Counted from the first letter of the stretch, positions 1 through 8,550 are shown. The stretch: 33,139 nt of DNA from Bacteroidota bacterium (GCA_030706145.1 JAUZPB010000043.1:1-33139), one strand, 5' to 3'. The notes: generated by a model not told the origin, from the letters alone. Translations and numbers: made by a program.

Positions 1-25
1 ATTCAGGATATTATATCAGACAGAT

Positions 26-64
26 AAATAAAAGAATTGCGGAAAATTTACCATTTCCCGCAAT
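26..64 (-). terminator. Probable intrinsic terminator of the deoxyhypusine-synthase-like gene
   Basis: Arms ATTGCGG (36-42) and CCGCAAT (58-64) pair. The stem extends inward through AAA/TTT with one bulged C. Read on the minus strand, the hairpin is followed by a T-rich stretch (the complement of 26-35). It lies about 45 bases past the stop of the minus-strand gene at 110, which fits the end of that transcript. Confidence 0.6.
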
Positions 65-109
65 CCAGATTTATCTTTTCTTAGCAAGATTATTTTGTCA
101 GACTTATCT

Positions 110-1153
110 TTATACTGACTGTGGTTGCTTTGCAAACAGCTTCTGGTGCTCTTTGCCATTTCTGGCTTTCCAGCTTCCTTTGTGATATGCATAACCAGTT
201 ATTAATGGCATAGCAATTGTCGCTTCTGCATATACCATCTGTTCGTATGTAGTTTCAACTTTACCCCAGGAACTAGCTTCTTTCAGAGTTGAACCCGAAA
301 GAGCTCCATCTCGCTCATCTGCTACTGTTATCTGTACAGCATATTTATGCATTGGAGCAGATTCCTGCAATATATCTGCGGCAACAACTATATCCTGAGT
401 GAAATTCTTTGGAACTCCACCGCCAATCATGAAAATACCGCTATCTTTTGAGTTTATTTTAATTTGAGTCAATTCCAGAAAATCCTTTGCTGAATCTATT
501 GAAAGATGCTTGTCTGGATTTTTTGTCTGGTGCATAATAAACCCGAATCCTGCTGAACAATCTGAGAATGCTGGAACAAATATTGGCACATTTTTCTTGT
601 ATGCTGCATATACTATAGAATCTTCTACTTTTGGACCACCGTTGTTTTCAAGATACTTGCCCATCTCCCAAATGAATTCTCTTGAAGAATATGGACGCGG
701 CTCAAGACTATCTGCTATTTTGCCTATTGTTTCGTCGCATATCCTAAGCTCATCTTCGTCAATATATGTATCATATATTCTGTCAATTGCCAAATCTCTT
801 AAAAGATTATCATCACTCCATTTTGTTCCAATATAATGTTTGTAACCCAAGGCTTCAAAGAAATCCTGATCTACAATCAATGCACCTGTTGATACAATTG
901 CATCTACCATGTTGTTTTCAATCAGATCATAAACTACTTTCTTAAGCCCTGCGCTGAATATACTTCCTGCTAAGGTCAAAAATACAGTACAGTCTTTGTC
1001 TTTTAACATCATATCATAGATCTTTGCTGCGCGGTTAAGATCCCTTGCTGAAAATGCCATTTTTTCCATAGCATCAACCAAAGGCACAACATCATATTTC
1101 TTTATATCAATATGCTCAATGGTCTGTTTTAGGAAATCTTTTTTTTCTGCCAT
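110..1153 (-). CDS. Deoxyhypusine synthase family protein (bacterial DHS-like)
   Basis: This 347-residue protein belongs to the deoxyhypusine synthase family, NAD-dependent enzymes that transfer the aminobutyl group of spermidine. The catalytic-lysine motif is visible as SSWGK, with Lys298. A GGG turn at 244-246 and the NAD-fold context SAGFGF (200-205) also match. The length is close to that of eukaryotic and archaeal enzymes. Bacteria lack the eIF5A substrate, and bacterial homologues have been connected with homospermidine or spermidine formation, so the substrate is uncertain. The ATG is preceded by AAGGAG at a normal distance. The gene sits 39 bases downstream of an SDR gene on the same strand, so the two are probably co-transcribed, and a terminator follows. 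Family assignment is firm; the reaction is inferred. Confidence 0.88.
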   Translation of the reverse strand: MAEKKDFLKQTIEHIDIKKYDVVPLVDAMEKMAFSARDLNRAAKIYDMMLKDKDCTVFLTLAGSIFSAGLKKVVYDLIENNMVDAIVSTGALIVDQDFFEALGYKHYIGTKWSDDNLLRDLAIDRIYDTYIDEDELRICDETIGKIADSLEPRPYSSREFIWEMGKYLENNGGPKVEDSIVYAAYKKNVPIFVPAFSDCSAGFGFIMHQTKNPDKHLSIDSAKDFLELTQIKINSKDSGIFMIGGGVPKNFTQDIVVAADILQESAPMHKYAVQITVADERDGALSGSTLKEASSWGKVETTYEQMVYAEATIAMPLITGYAYHKGSWKARNGKEHQKLFAKQPQSV

Positions 1154-1192
1154 TTTTTTGCTCTCCTTATTTATTTTTTAGTGATTATCATC

Positions 1193-2230
1193 TTAAAAGA
1201 ACTGTTTTGCCAATTTCAAAATTCCCTGTTTCCACGGCACTCTGTGTGATATACCTGACTGGTGATCGAAACTCTCAAGGTTATCAAGATACCATTTGTA
1301 GTTTCTTATCAAGGCATCTTTATTTGAGTACTTTGGAGTATACGAAAGAACTTTTTCTGCTTTATCAATTGAAACAAATGAGTCTTTTGAAGCAGTCTCA
1401 TAAACCCATTTGTAAAGCGGGGAAAGCTTTAGTAGTTCAAGAAATCTTAATGTAAATATAATAGGTTTTTCCGGTAGTCCAACTATTTTCTTCCCATATC
1501 CTGCATAATCTAGTACAGCCTGGTAATCTTCCTTCATAGTAGTAAATTCTTTGGCTCCAATATTATATGTATCATTTGCCAAGGTTTCCTCAAGTATTGC
1601 ACACTTATAGATCGCATCGCAAAGATCTTCAACATCAAGAAGCTGATAGCGGTTGTTTCCACTGCCTATCATTGGAAAACCTTTGCCATCTTTTGCCCAA
1701 TCATAAAAAAGAGCAAACACTCCAAGCCTTTCTGGACCTATAAATGATTTGGGCCTTAGTATTGGAACGCACATCCCTTTTTTTCTATATTCCAGACACT
1801 CATTCTCAGCCTGAATCTTGGCTTTCCCATACGGACCAACTCCATCTAGTTTATCGTATTCGAAAATTGGATGATGGTCTGGAATCCCATAAACTGCGGT
1901 AGAGGAGATATGAATGAATCTTTTTACTTTGTGCTCATATGCGGCTTTTAATAATATTCTTGTGCCAATGACGTCTGTTGTGTATATCTCTTCTTCTGTA
2001 TACAAAGGCAATGCAGCTGCAGTATGGACAACAATATCAATACCTTTCATTGCATTCTCTACTGTATCTACATGTCTAATGTCACCCTGTATAATAGTTA
2101 CCTTATCTTTAACATCATTATAGGTGAATTCGGCAATATCTAAGGAAACTACTTCATGACCTTTTGCAAGCAAGTAACGGGTCAGATTGATTCCCAGAAA
2201 TCCAGCTCCACCGGTAATAAGAAACTTCAT
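1193..2230 (-). CDS. NAD(P)-dependent epimerase/dehydratase (extended SDR)
   Basis: This 345-residue extended short-chain dehydrogenase/reductase probably acts on a nucleotide sugar or a related substrate. The N-terminal Rossmann motif GGAGFLG is at residues 7-13. The catalytic residues are HISS (about 107-110) and YGKAK, giving Tyr134 and Lys138. The C-terminal part, from about residue 170, is the variable substrate domain, and I cannot name the substrate. The start is supported by an AGAGG ribosome-binding site just upstream. It is the first gene of a likely two-gene unit with the deoxyhypusine-synthase-like gene, which starts 39 bases after its stop. That pairing gives no known pathway, and the enzyme could equally belong to cell-surface sugar metabolism. 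Confidence 0.85.
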   Translation of the reverse strand: MKFLITGGAGFLGINLTRYLLAKGHEVVSLDIAEFTYNDVKDKVTIIQGDIRHVDTVENAMKGIDIVVHTAAALPLYTEEEIYTTDVIGTRILLKAAYEHKVKRFIHISSTAVYGIPDHHPIFEYDKLDGVGPYGKAKIQAENECLEYRKKGMCVPILRPKSFIGPERLGVFALFYDWAKDGKGFPMIGSGNNRYQLLDVEDLCDAIYKCAILEETLANDTYNIGAKEFTTMKEDYQAVLDYAGYGKKIVGLPEKPIIFTLRFLELLKLSPLYKWVYETASKDSFVSIDKAEKVLSYTPKYSNKDALIRNYKWYLDNLESFDHQSGISHRVPWKQGILKLAKQFF

Positions 2231-2305
2231 CGCATTACCTCTAGAATTTTTGAAATCAAAACATAAAGTTAATAAAAATATAGGTGTATAAAAAGAAATA
2301 TCATT

Positions 2306-2336
2306 TTATTAAATTTGAACATTATTAAATTTGAAC
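2306..2336. repeat. Tandem 15-base direct repeat in a divergent intergenic region
   Basis: TTATTAAATTTGAAC occurs at 2306-2320 and again, identically, at 2322-2336, with one base between (period 16). It lies in the 209-base gap between the divergent SDR gene (minus) and the TonB-like gene (plus), where promoters for both are expected. It could be a pair of protein-binding sites on nearly the same helix face or a small slippage duplication. The sequence does not decide which. Confidence 0.6.
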
Positions 2337-2439
2337 CGCCCTTTTCATATCCAAAATGATTTGCCTTTTGATTTCATTTTATATTGAAAATCGCAGCTAA
2401 AACTTGTAAGTTTTTTTTATTAGAAATTGTTAGCAAAGG

Positions 2440-3273
2440 ATGACCTTACAAAGTATTAAAAGTGGAAAAGAATCTCTATGGGGAGCTATAGGATCGGTTC
2501 TTTTCCATATGATAGTTTTGATCTCTGCTATCTTGTTACTGAAGCTTAGCGGTAGTGGAGAGTTTTCTTCTTCAGGCTATGGTTATTATGTCGAAATTGG
2601 TTCCGTAAAGGGAGCTTTGGGGTCGAATAGGCAGGAAAATGAAGATAAGGGAAATCTTTTGCCTAAGACTGACCCAATATCAGAAAAAATTAATGATGAA
2701 GAAGATCGGATAAAAGAAAATAAAAAGGATTTAGTGAAACTAACTCCAAAGGATTCAAGATCAGAAGTCAAGACTTCAAAGCCTCTAAATCCTGGAGGTA
2801 CCTCTTCTGGAGCTTCTGGTGGTTACCAGAATATAGAATCAGCAGGTTTTGATACATCTTCACTTGGCCAGTTCTATAGAGAACCAACACTTAATGTTAG
2901 AATGCCGTATCCTCAGGGATGGGTTTACGTAGATCAGCAAAAAAAGAAAAAACTCGATGGCATTACTTTCTGGGCTTCAGGTAGTAATTTTAATCCTCCT
3001 CCTTATATACATGTTGAAGTAGTTGATAAATATCTGTTTAATCCTGATCAATATAAGTATAAATACGATTTCGAACATTTTACTGGTTTCTATAACGAAC
3101 CTGTCGAACTTGAAAACCAGGTCTCCCAGGTTATTTATTTACGCACAGAGGATGATAAAGACTTCACTATCAAATTAATTATGGGAAACCCTGCAGCATT
3201 CAAACAGTTCCAACCTGTATTCTTTGCCATAGTCAAATCATTCAAATTTGGGAGCTCTTTTTTCTGGAACTAG
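2440..3273 (+). CDS. Membrane-anchored TonB-like protein with a PsbP/Mog1-like C-terminal region
   Basis: This 277-residue protein has a cytoplasmic N-terminus, one hydrophobic segment at about 14-36, a charged Lys/Glu/Asp-rich linker at about 60-130 with a Gly/Ser stretch after it, and a folded C-terminal region at about 145-272. The layout resembles TonB-type envelope proteins, but the C-terminal region lacks the TonB/TolA fold signature. Its pattern (MPYPQGW near 154-160, then alternating strands ending IVKSFKF) is more like the PsbP/Mog1-type domains of secreted proteins. Function is unknown. The ATG follows AAAGG with almost no spacing and an in-frame TAG lies two codons upstream of it, so this is the only ordinary start, though a weak one. 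It is transcribed divergently from the SDR gene. Confidence 0.7.
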   Translation: MTLQSIKSGKESLWGAIGSVLFHMIVLISAILLLKLSGSGEFSSSGYGYYVEIGSVKGALGSNRQENEDKGNLLPKTDPISEKINDEEDRIKENKKDLVKLTPKDSRSEVKTSKPLNPGGTSSGASGGYQNIESAGFDTSSLGQFYREPTLNVRMPYPQGWVYVDQQKKKKLDGITFWASGSNFNPPPYIHVEVVDKYLFNPDQYKYKYDFEHFTGFYNEPVELENQVSQVIYLRTEDDKDFTIKLIMGNPAAFKQFQPVFFAIVKSFKFGSSFFWN

Positions 3274-3386
3274 AGCCGCCTACAGTATATGCTTTATTTT
3301 ATTCAAAAAATGTGATTTGCTATTTCTTTTTCCATAGAGTAATTTATTATTTGGAAGTACCTTAAAAAAAGGAAGGAAATATTTAT

Positions 3387-4064
3387 ATGAAAATGCAGAA
3401 AAACAATATCTTCTACTTAATTCTTTTTTCCTTATTAAGCTTTAATGCTTTGATTGCTCAAAAAAATTTTGAAGGTGTAGTTGATCTTAAACTTACGGGT
3501 GAAAAAGGAGATAATTCTGTCAGATACTATACAAAAGGTAATATGGTTAAAATAGAAATGGGGGAAAATGCAAGAAGTGATGATAAATTCAAGAAGGTAG
3601 GAACAATAATTGTCAAGAACAAAACATTATTCATGCTTATGCCTGTAGAAAAGACCTATTTCGAAAGACCACTTAACCTGAATGAACAGGTCAAAAAGAT
3701 AGAGAAAAGAAATGATATTAATAAAAAGCTAACTAAAACCGGTCAGACTAAGGATATTTTGGGCTACAAGGCTGAACAATGGACATTAAAAGATAAAAAA
3801 GGTGAGCTTGAACTCTGGAGTACTAATCAGCTTGGGAATTTTGTATCTCCTAAAGATCTTGGCGACCTTAATAGCAATAATATCCCTGAATGGCTGAAAG
3901 AACCTCTTTCGAATGGATTTTTTCCTCTTCTTATAATTCAGCATTCCTTAGATGGAAAAGAGATAAATAAAATAGAGGTGACAAATATAGACCCGAAATC
4001 TTTGAACAGCGATTTGTTTGATATACCTTCTGATTACAAAGAACTGAGCAGGTCAGGAAAGTAA
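3387..4064 (+). CDS. Secreted DUF4412-like protein
   Basis: This 225-residue protein has a clear signal peptide: a basic start, a hydrophobic core at about 7-22, and an AQ cleavage site near residue 25. The mature part looks like DUF4412 proteins, which are periplasmic or outer-membrane-associated and common in Bacteroidota. Typical features are the opening FEGVVDLKLTG, a YYTKGNMVKIE strand near 47-57, an IVKNKTLFMLMP strand, and the later motif ILGYKAEQW. I cannot assign a biochemical role. A good GGAAGG ribosome-binding site precedes the ATG. It follows the TonB-like gene by 113 bases with no obvious terminator between, so co-transcription is possible. Confidence 0.7.
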   Translation: MKMQKNNIFYLILFSLLSFNALIAQKNFEGVVDLKLTGEKGDNSVRYYTKGNMVKIEMGENARSDDKFKKVGTIIVKNKTLFMLMPVEKTYFERPLNLNEQVKKIEKRNDINKKLTKTGQTKDILGYKAEQWTLKDKKGELELWSTNQLGNFVSPKDLGDLNSNNIPEWLKEPLSNGFFPLLIIQHSLDGKEINKIEVTNIDPKSLNSDLFDIPSDYKELSRSGK

Positions 4065-4164
4065 GAAGAAGAGAATTTTTAGCGTTATATACTACATCTA
4101 TATTTGCGAAAATGAAAAAATAAAAGGTTAAGTAACTAGATATAGATAAAATAGACTGGCAAAT

Positions 4165-4194
4165 CAGCGAAAAATTCCATAATTTTTAGACTGA
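4165..4194 (+). terminator. Weak AT-rich hairpin after the DUF4412 gene
   Basis: AAAAATT (4170-4176) and AATTTTT (4181-4187) form a 7-pair stem around CCAT. An outer TCAG/CTGA pairing extends it across a small internal loop. It lacks a downstream T run and is almost all A/T, so it is at best a weak transcript end between the DUF4412 gene and rplM. Confidence 0.25.
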
Positions 4195-4228
4195 AATTAC
4201 AGGAATTTAAAAAATATTGGGCTAATTC

Positions 4229-4257
4229 TTGACTTTCTTTCAATATAAAGTTAATTT
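4229..4257 (+). promoter_or_regulatory. Candidate sigma-70-type promoter for rplM-rpsI
   Basis: TTGACT (4229-4234) and TAATTT (4252-4257) are separated by 17 bases. They lie 45 bases before the GTG start of rplM. The fit to the standard consensus is fair for the -35 element and moderate for the -10 element. An alternative -10, TATAAA, lies at 4244-4249 but is badly spaced. Confidence 0.4.
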
Positions 4258-4302
4258 TAAGACCTTTATTGGGAAATAATAGTTGATTCGGAGGAAACTT
4301 AA

Positions 4303-4743
4303 GTGAAACAAGAAAGAATAACCAAGTTTATCAGGACTGAAGACGCTGATAAGAAATGGTTCGTAGTGGATGCCAAGGATCAGGTTCTGGGTAGATTGGC
4401 TGCAAAGATCGCTAGAGTAATTAGAGGTAAAGAAAAGCCGACTTTTACTCCAAATACTGATACAGGTGATTTTGTAATAGTAATAAATGCCGATCAAGTT
4501 AAAATGACTGGCAAAAGAGAACTTCAGAAAACATATTTCTCTTATTCAGGTTATCCTGGCGGAGCAAAGATCAGAAGTTTCGAAGAGATGCAGAAAAAAA
4601 ATCCTGAATTTGTTATTCAACATGCCGTAAAAGGAATGCTTCCAAAGAATAGATTAGGTAAACAGTTAATAAAGAAGCTTAAAGTTTATGCCGGTGAAGC
4701 TCATCCGCATCAAGCCCAGAAGCCAGAAGTATTAAGTTTATAA
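4303..4743 (+). CDS. rplM: 50S ribosomal protein L13
   Basis: This 146-residue protein is L13, an early-assembly protein of the large ribosomal subunit. The characteristic core is present: [16 protein letters not shown] at 19-34, GDFVIVINA near 54-62, and the later [14 protein letters not shown] stretch. Length matches the family (about 142). The start is GTG, chosen because GGAGG lies 8 bases upstream and the N-terminus aligns with the family. rpsI follows after 13 bases, the conserved rplM-rpsI pair. Confidence 0.97.
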   Translation: MKQERITKFIRTEDADKKWFVVDAKDQVLGRLAAKIARVIRGKEKPTFTPNTDTGDFVIVINADQVKMTGKRELQKTYFSYSGYPGGAKIRSFEEMQKKNPEFVIQHAVKGMLPKNRLGKQLIKKLKVYAGEAHPHQAQKPEVLSL

Positions 4744-4756
4744 TCGGAGTGAATTA

Positions 4757-5143
4757 ATGGTTGACAAAATTTACGTCGGTCGTAGAAAAACCGCTGTAGC
4801 AAGAGTAATATTAAGAAATGGTAATGGAAAAGTTACCGTTAATGACAAAGAGTTTGAAACCTTTTTCTCTTTAGAAACTCACCGGGATGATATTTTAGCT
4901 CCGTTTAGAGTTACTGATACATTAGGGAAATATGATGTTATTATTAATGTCCAGGGTGGCGGCGTTACTGGTCAGGCTCAGGCTGTTAGACTGGGTATTG
5001 CCAGAGCTTTAGAAGAAATTAATGCTGATTATCGCCCTGCTCTGAAATCCGAAGGCTATTTAACCCGTGATCCTAGAATGGTTGAACGTAAGAAATACGG
5101 CCATCCTAAAGCTAGAAAAAGATTCCAGTTCTCTAAGAGATAA
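4757..5143 (+). CDS. rpsI: 30S ribosomal protein S9
   Basis: This 128-residue protein is S9, whose basic C-terminal tail reaches the ribosomal P site. It begins with the family motif [12 protein letters not shown] (6-17), contains [21 protein letters not shown] (about 64-84), and ends in the typical [16 protein letters not shown] tail with a final Arg. CGGAGTG precedes the ATG. It is the second gene of the rplM-rpsI operon, and 198 bases of non-coding sequence follow before rpsB. Confidence 0.97.
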   Translation: MVDKIYVGRRKTAVARVILRNGNGKVTVNDKEFETFFSLETHRDDILAPFRVTDTLGKYDVIINVQGGGVTGQAQAVRLGIARALEEINADYRPALKSEGYLTRDPRMVERKKYGHPKARKRFQFSKR

Positions 5144-5258
5144 TATTTTTATCTTAAGCGATGTCATCTTTTGTGTGCACTTTTCTGCAAAAATGATATC
5201 TGAAAAATTATTAAACAAATTTATTAAGTTAATCATACTTTTGGATTTGCCGACTGTG

Positions 5259-5292
5259 TCCCGGTTTTTGCTAATCTTGCATGAAACCGGGA
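5259..5292 (+). promoter_or_regulatory. Hairpin in the rpsB leader (possible autoregulatory or attenuator element)
   Basis: TCCCGGTTT (5259-5267) and AAACCGGGA (5284-5292) are perfect inverted repeats of 9 bases around a 16-base loop, in the 198-base gap between rpsI and rpsB. Only three T follow, so it is a poor intrinsic terminator. rpsB mRNA leaders are autoregulated by S2 in some bacteria, so a leader structure is plausible here, but I see no match to a known motif. Confidence 0.4.
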
Positions 5293-5341
5293 TTTAGGTG
5301 AAGATGAAAAAAGTAGGAGTAAAACAGGAAGGATTATTAAA

Positions 5342-6184
5342 ATGCGTAATGTAGAGCTAACCGAGCTTATCGAAGCTGGTGCCCATTTCGGTCACCTTAC
5401 CCGCCGCTGGAACCCAAAAATGAAACCATTTATCTTTATGGAAAAAAATGGGATCCATATCATCGATCTTAAGAAAACCCAGATCCTTGTTAAGGAAGCT
5501 GCTCAGCACTTCTCTGATATTGTTGCTGAAGGTAAAAAAGTACTCTTCGTTGGTACTAAAAAACAAGCTAAACATGTAATTGCTACTGAAGCTAGAAGAT
5601 GTGAACAAAATTGGGTAAGCGAAAGATGGTTAGGTGGAATGCTTACTAACTTCTCCACTATTCGTAAGAGCGTTAAACGCCTTACTAATATCGATAAGAT
5701 GGAAAATGACGGTACTTTCGATAAAATAACAAAGAAAGAAAGATTGTTCCTTACAAGAGAAAAGGATAAATTAAGAAAAATTCTTGACGGCGTTGAAACA
5801 ATGACTAAATTGCCAGGCGCAATTTTTATTGTTGATATTAAGAAAGAATCTATTGCTGTCCAGGAAGCTCATAGACTTAACATTCCAATTTATGCTATTG
5901 TTGATACTAACTGCGATCCTGATGAAGTTGATTATGTTGTACCTGCAAATGATGATGCTGTAAAAACTATTGAACTTATTACTAAACTTATGGCTGATGC
6001 TGTTATCGAAGGACTTGGTAAGGCTAAAGAATTAAAAGCTCAGGAAGCAGCTGAAAAGGAAAGAGTAAAGAAAGAACGCGAAGAAGAAAAAGAAGAATCG
6101 AAGGATGTTAAGGATGCTAGACCTTCAAGAGAAGGCAGAAAAGAAAGAAATATTAATAAAGAAACTGAATTAAATAAAGGTTAA
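5342..6184 (+). CDS. rpsB: 30S ribosomal protein S2
   Basis: This 280-residue protein is S2. It has the family opening [20 protein letters not shown] (about 9-28) followed by [14 protein letters not shown], then [10 protein letters not shown], the [10 protein letters not shown] motif, and the [14 protein letters not shown] stretch near 181-194. The core is complete by about residue 228. The last 50 or so residues are a highly charged Glu/Lys/Arg tail, longer than in many bacteria and common in this group. A strong GGAAGGA site precedes the ATG. tsf follows after two bases, so the classical rpsB-tsf pair is intact. Confidence 0.97.
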   Translation: MRNVELTELIEAGAHFGHLTRRWNPKMKPFIFMEKNGIHIIDLKKTQILVKEAAQHFSDIVAEGKKVLFVGTKKQAKHVIATEARRCEQNWVSERWLGGMLTNFSTIRKSVKRLTNIDKMENDGTFDKITKKERLFLTREKDKLRKILDGVETMTKLPGAIFIVDIKKESIAVQEAHRLNIPIYAIVDTNCDPDEVDYVVPANDDAVKTIELITKLMADAVIEGLGKAKELKAQEAAEKERVKKEREEEKEESKDVKDARPSREGRKERNINKETELNKG

Positions 6185-6186
6185 TC

Positions 6187-7053
6187 ATGATTAGTGCAGA
6201 TCAAGTAAAATTATTAAGAGAAAAAACCGGCGCAGGTATGATGGACTGTAAAAAGGCCCTTACCGAAGCTAATGGCGATTTCGATAAAGCTATTGAAGTC
6301 CTTAGAAAAAAAGGTGCTGCAGTCGCTGCTAAGAGAGCAGAAAGAAGTGCTAATGAAGGACTCGTATTAACCCATGTTTCTGATGATAAAAAATCTGCAG
6401 TAATGGTTGAAGTTAACTGCGAAACTGATTTCGTAGCTAAGAGCGATGATTTCAAGAATTTCGCTAGCATGGTACTTGACACTATTGTTAAAGAAAAACC
6501 TGCTAATTTAGATGAACTTCTTGCCGTAAAACATGATGGTAAGCCTATTGCTGAAGAACTTGAAGCTCTTATTGGTAAAATAGGTGAAAAAATTGCAATT
6601 ACTAGATTTGTAATTGAAAATTCTGAAACAGGTGCAGTTGTTGATTATGTACATCATGGTTCAAAACTTGGTGTTTTAGTTCGCGCCGATAACATTGGAA
6701 ATGGCGACTTAAATGAATTAACATCAATTTTGAAAGATGTTGCTATGCAGGTTGCTGCAATGAAGCCACTCTTTACTTTTAGAGAGGAAGTCCCTCAGAC
6801 AATCTTAGATAAAGAAATTGATATCTATAAGGAACTTGCTAGAAAAGAAGGCAAACCTGAGCAGATACTCGATAAAATAGCACAAGGCAAGCTTAATAAG
6901 TATTATCAAGAAAATTGCCTGAATGAACAGGCCTTTATAAAAGATAATACCAAGTCGGTCGGCGAGCTCTTTAATGAGTATAATAAAAAATACTCGACCA
7001 ACACTCGTCTGGTTCTATTTCGCAGATTTCACCTGAGCGATGAGAACAAGTAA
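6187..7053 (+). CDS. tsf: Translation elongation factor Ts
   Basis: This 288-residue protein is EF-Ts, the nucleotide-exchange factor for EF-Tu. The N-terminal UBA-like domain (about 1-55) contains LREKTGAGMMDCKKAL. The signature TDFV lies at about 80-83 in VNCETDFVAKSDDF. The two dimerisation subdomains follow, including KLGVLVRADN and VAMQVAAMKP. The start lies two bases after the rpsB stop, so translation is probably coupled. A strong terminator follows the stop. Codon use is the preferred set of the neighbouring ribosomal genes. Confidence 0.97.
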   Translation: MISADQVKLLREKTGAGMMDCKKALTEANGDFDKAIEVLRKKGAAVAAKRAERSANEGLVLTHVSDDKKSAVMVEVNCETDFVAKSDDFKNFASMVLDTIVKEKPANLDELLAVKHDGKPIAEELEALIGKIGEKIAITRFVIENSETGAVVDYVHHGSKLGVLVRADNIGNGDLNELTSILKDVAMQVAAMKPLFTFREEVPQTILDKEIDIYKELARKEGKPEQILDKIAQGKLNKYYQENCLNEQAFIKDNTKSVGELFNEYNKKYSTNTRLVLFRRFHLSDENK

Positions 7054-7059
7054 TTAACT

Positions 7060-7090
7060 AAAGGTCTTATTTAATAAGGCCTTTTTTTTT
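7060..7090 (+). terminator. Strong intrinsic terminator between tsf and pyrH
   Basis: AAAGGTCTTA (7060-7069) pairs with TAAGGCCTTT (7075-7084) through 10 pairs, one of them G-U, around a 5-base loop. It runs directly into a T tract (7082-7090). It starts six bases after the tsf stop and ends only 23 bases before the likely pyrH ATG. Confidence 0.85.
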
Positions 7091-7113
7091 ATTAAATTAA
7101 TATTTTGAGATTT

Positions 7114-7854
7114 ATGCCAGAATTAAAATATAAAAGACTACTGCTGAAATTAAGCGGTGAATCCCTTATGGGAAAAAAAGGCCATGGAATAGATCCAAGC
7201 GTGCTTGATTTCTTCTCAACTGAAATTAAAAAAGTACATGCTATTGGTGTCCAGGTTGGAATTGTAATTGGTGGTGGGAATATTTACCGTGGCCTAAGTG
7301 CAAATGAACAGGGTATCGATAGAGTGACAGGCGACCAGATGGGAATGCTGGCTACAGTTATTAATTCATTAGCTCTGCAGAATGCTTGTGAGCAAAAAGG
7401 TATTTTTACTCGCTTAATGAGTGCAATTCATATGGAAGAAATTGCAGAACCTTATATCAGAAGAAGAGCTATTCGTCACCTTGAAAAGGGCAGAGTCGTT
7501 ATTTTTGGCGCTGGCACTGGACATCCTTACTTTAGTACAGATACTGCTGCTGCTCTTAGAGCTGTTGAAATTGAGGCCGATGCTATTCTTAAAGGTACTA
7601 GAGTCGATGGTATCTATGATTCTGACCCGGAGAAAAATCCGGATGCCTTTAGATTTGAATCAATTTCATACCTCGATATCTTGAAGAACAGACTTCGCGT
7701 TATGGACCTGACAGCTATTAGTTTATGCCAGGAAAACAATCTGCCATTGATAGTGTTTAATATGGACAAGACGGATAATCTATTAAAAGTTGTTATGGGC
7801 GAAAATGTGGGAACCACTGTAGATAATTATAGTGTAAAAGATGTAACAAAATAA
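7114..7854 (+). CDS. pyrH: Uridylate kinase (UMP kinase)
   Basis: This 246-residue protein is bacterial UMP kinase, which phosphorylates UMP to UDP in pyrimidine synthesis and belongs to the amino-acid kinase fold. Visible motifs are [10 protein letters not shown] (about 8-17), [10 protein letters not shown] in the phosphate-binding region, [15 protein letters not shown], and [20 protein letters not shown] chose the ATG at 7114, giving [20 protein letters not shown] three codons upstream (7105) is possible but adds nothing conserved. Neither start has a good ribosome-binding site. It sits right behind the tsf terminator and 37 bases before frr, the common pyrH-frr pair. Confidence 0.95.
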   Translation: MPELKYKRLLLKLSGESLMGKKGHGIDPSVLDFFSTEIKKVHAIGVQVGIVIGGGNIYRGLSANEQGIDRVTGDQMGMLATVINSLALQNACEQKGIFTRLMSAIHMEEIAEPYIRRRAIRHLEKGRVVIFGAGTGHPYFSTDTAAALRAVEIEADAILKGTRVDGIYDSDPEKNPDAFRFESISYLDILKNRLRVMDLTAISLCQENNLPLIVFNMDKTDNLLKVVMGENVGTTVDNYSVKDVTK

Positions 7855-7891
7855 TAATAGAAAATTACATATTAAATAGAGAGGACGCAAA

Positions 7892-8446
7892 ATGAACCAA
7901 ACTGTAAAAGATACTAAACAAAAAATGGACAAATCTATCGATACATTCAGAGGTGAAATTGCGAAGATTCGTACAGGAAAGGCTACTACTGCTCTTTTGG
8001 ATGGTGTAAAAGTTGACTATTATGGAACGTTGACTCCACTTAAACAAATGGGCAATGTATCTGTCTTGGATGTCCATACACTTTCTATCACACCTTGGGA
8101 TAGGTCGGCTGTAAGCTTGATTGAAAAGGCTATACTAACATCTGATCTGGGTCTGAATCCCTCAAGTGATGGTACCAATATCCGTGTCCCCATTCCTATG
8201 CTTACAGAAGAAAGAAGAAAAGAATATGTGAAGATATGTAGAAAAATGGGAGAGGATGCAAAAGTTGCAATTCGTAACGTAAGACGCGATGCTAACGAAC
8301 ACCTTAAGAAGGAAGAGAAGGAAAAGAAAATTTCTGAAGATGAACTAAAGAACCTTGAGAACGAGATTCAGAAAATGACTAATGAACACACTAATCTGAT
8401 TGATGAAATCTTGAAACATAAAGAAAAGGAAATAATGGAGGTTTAG
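7892..8446 (+). CDS. frr: Ribosome recycling factor
   Basis: This 184-residue protein is RRF, which with EF-G splits post-termination ribosomes. Family features are the N-terminal helix with FRGEIAKIRTGKATTALLDG (about 19-38), the VDYYG turn that starts the beta-sandwich domain, SDGTNIRVPIPMLTEERRKE (about 91-110), and a long charged C-terminal helix pair. Length is normal (about 185). AGAGGA lies ahead of the ATG. It follows pyrH by 37 bases and ends before a strong terminator. Confidence 0.97.
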   Translation: MNQTVKDTKQKMDKSIDTFRGEIAKIRTGKATTALLDGVKVDYYGTLTPLKQMGNVSVLDVHTLSITPWDRSAVSLIEKAILTSDLGLNPSSDGTNIRVPIPMLTEERRKEYVKICRKMGEDAKVAIRNVRRDANEHLKKEEKEKKISEDELKNLENEIQKMTNEHTNLIDEILKHKEKEIMEV

Positions 8447-8550
8447 TTTAATCGTGTCAAAAAAGACATCGGGAGATTTTAATTATTGGCCCCGGAATTG
8501 AAATATCCCTAAATTATTAATCCTCTCAAAAGAGTTTGTTGTCCTATTTT

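Noticed and set aside
5304-5354. A 16-codon open frame with an ATG, overlapping the rpsB start in another frame, possible leader peptide
   Set aside because: Its only upstream purine stretch is not a good ribosome-binding site, its composition is ordinary for A-rich sequence, and such short frames are expected by chance.
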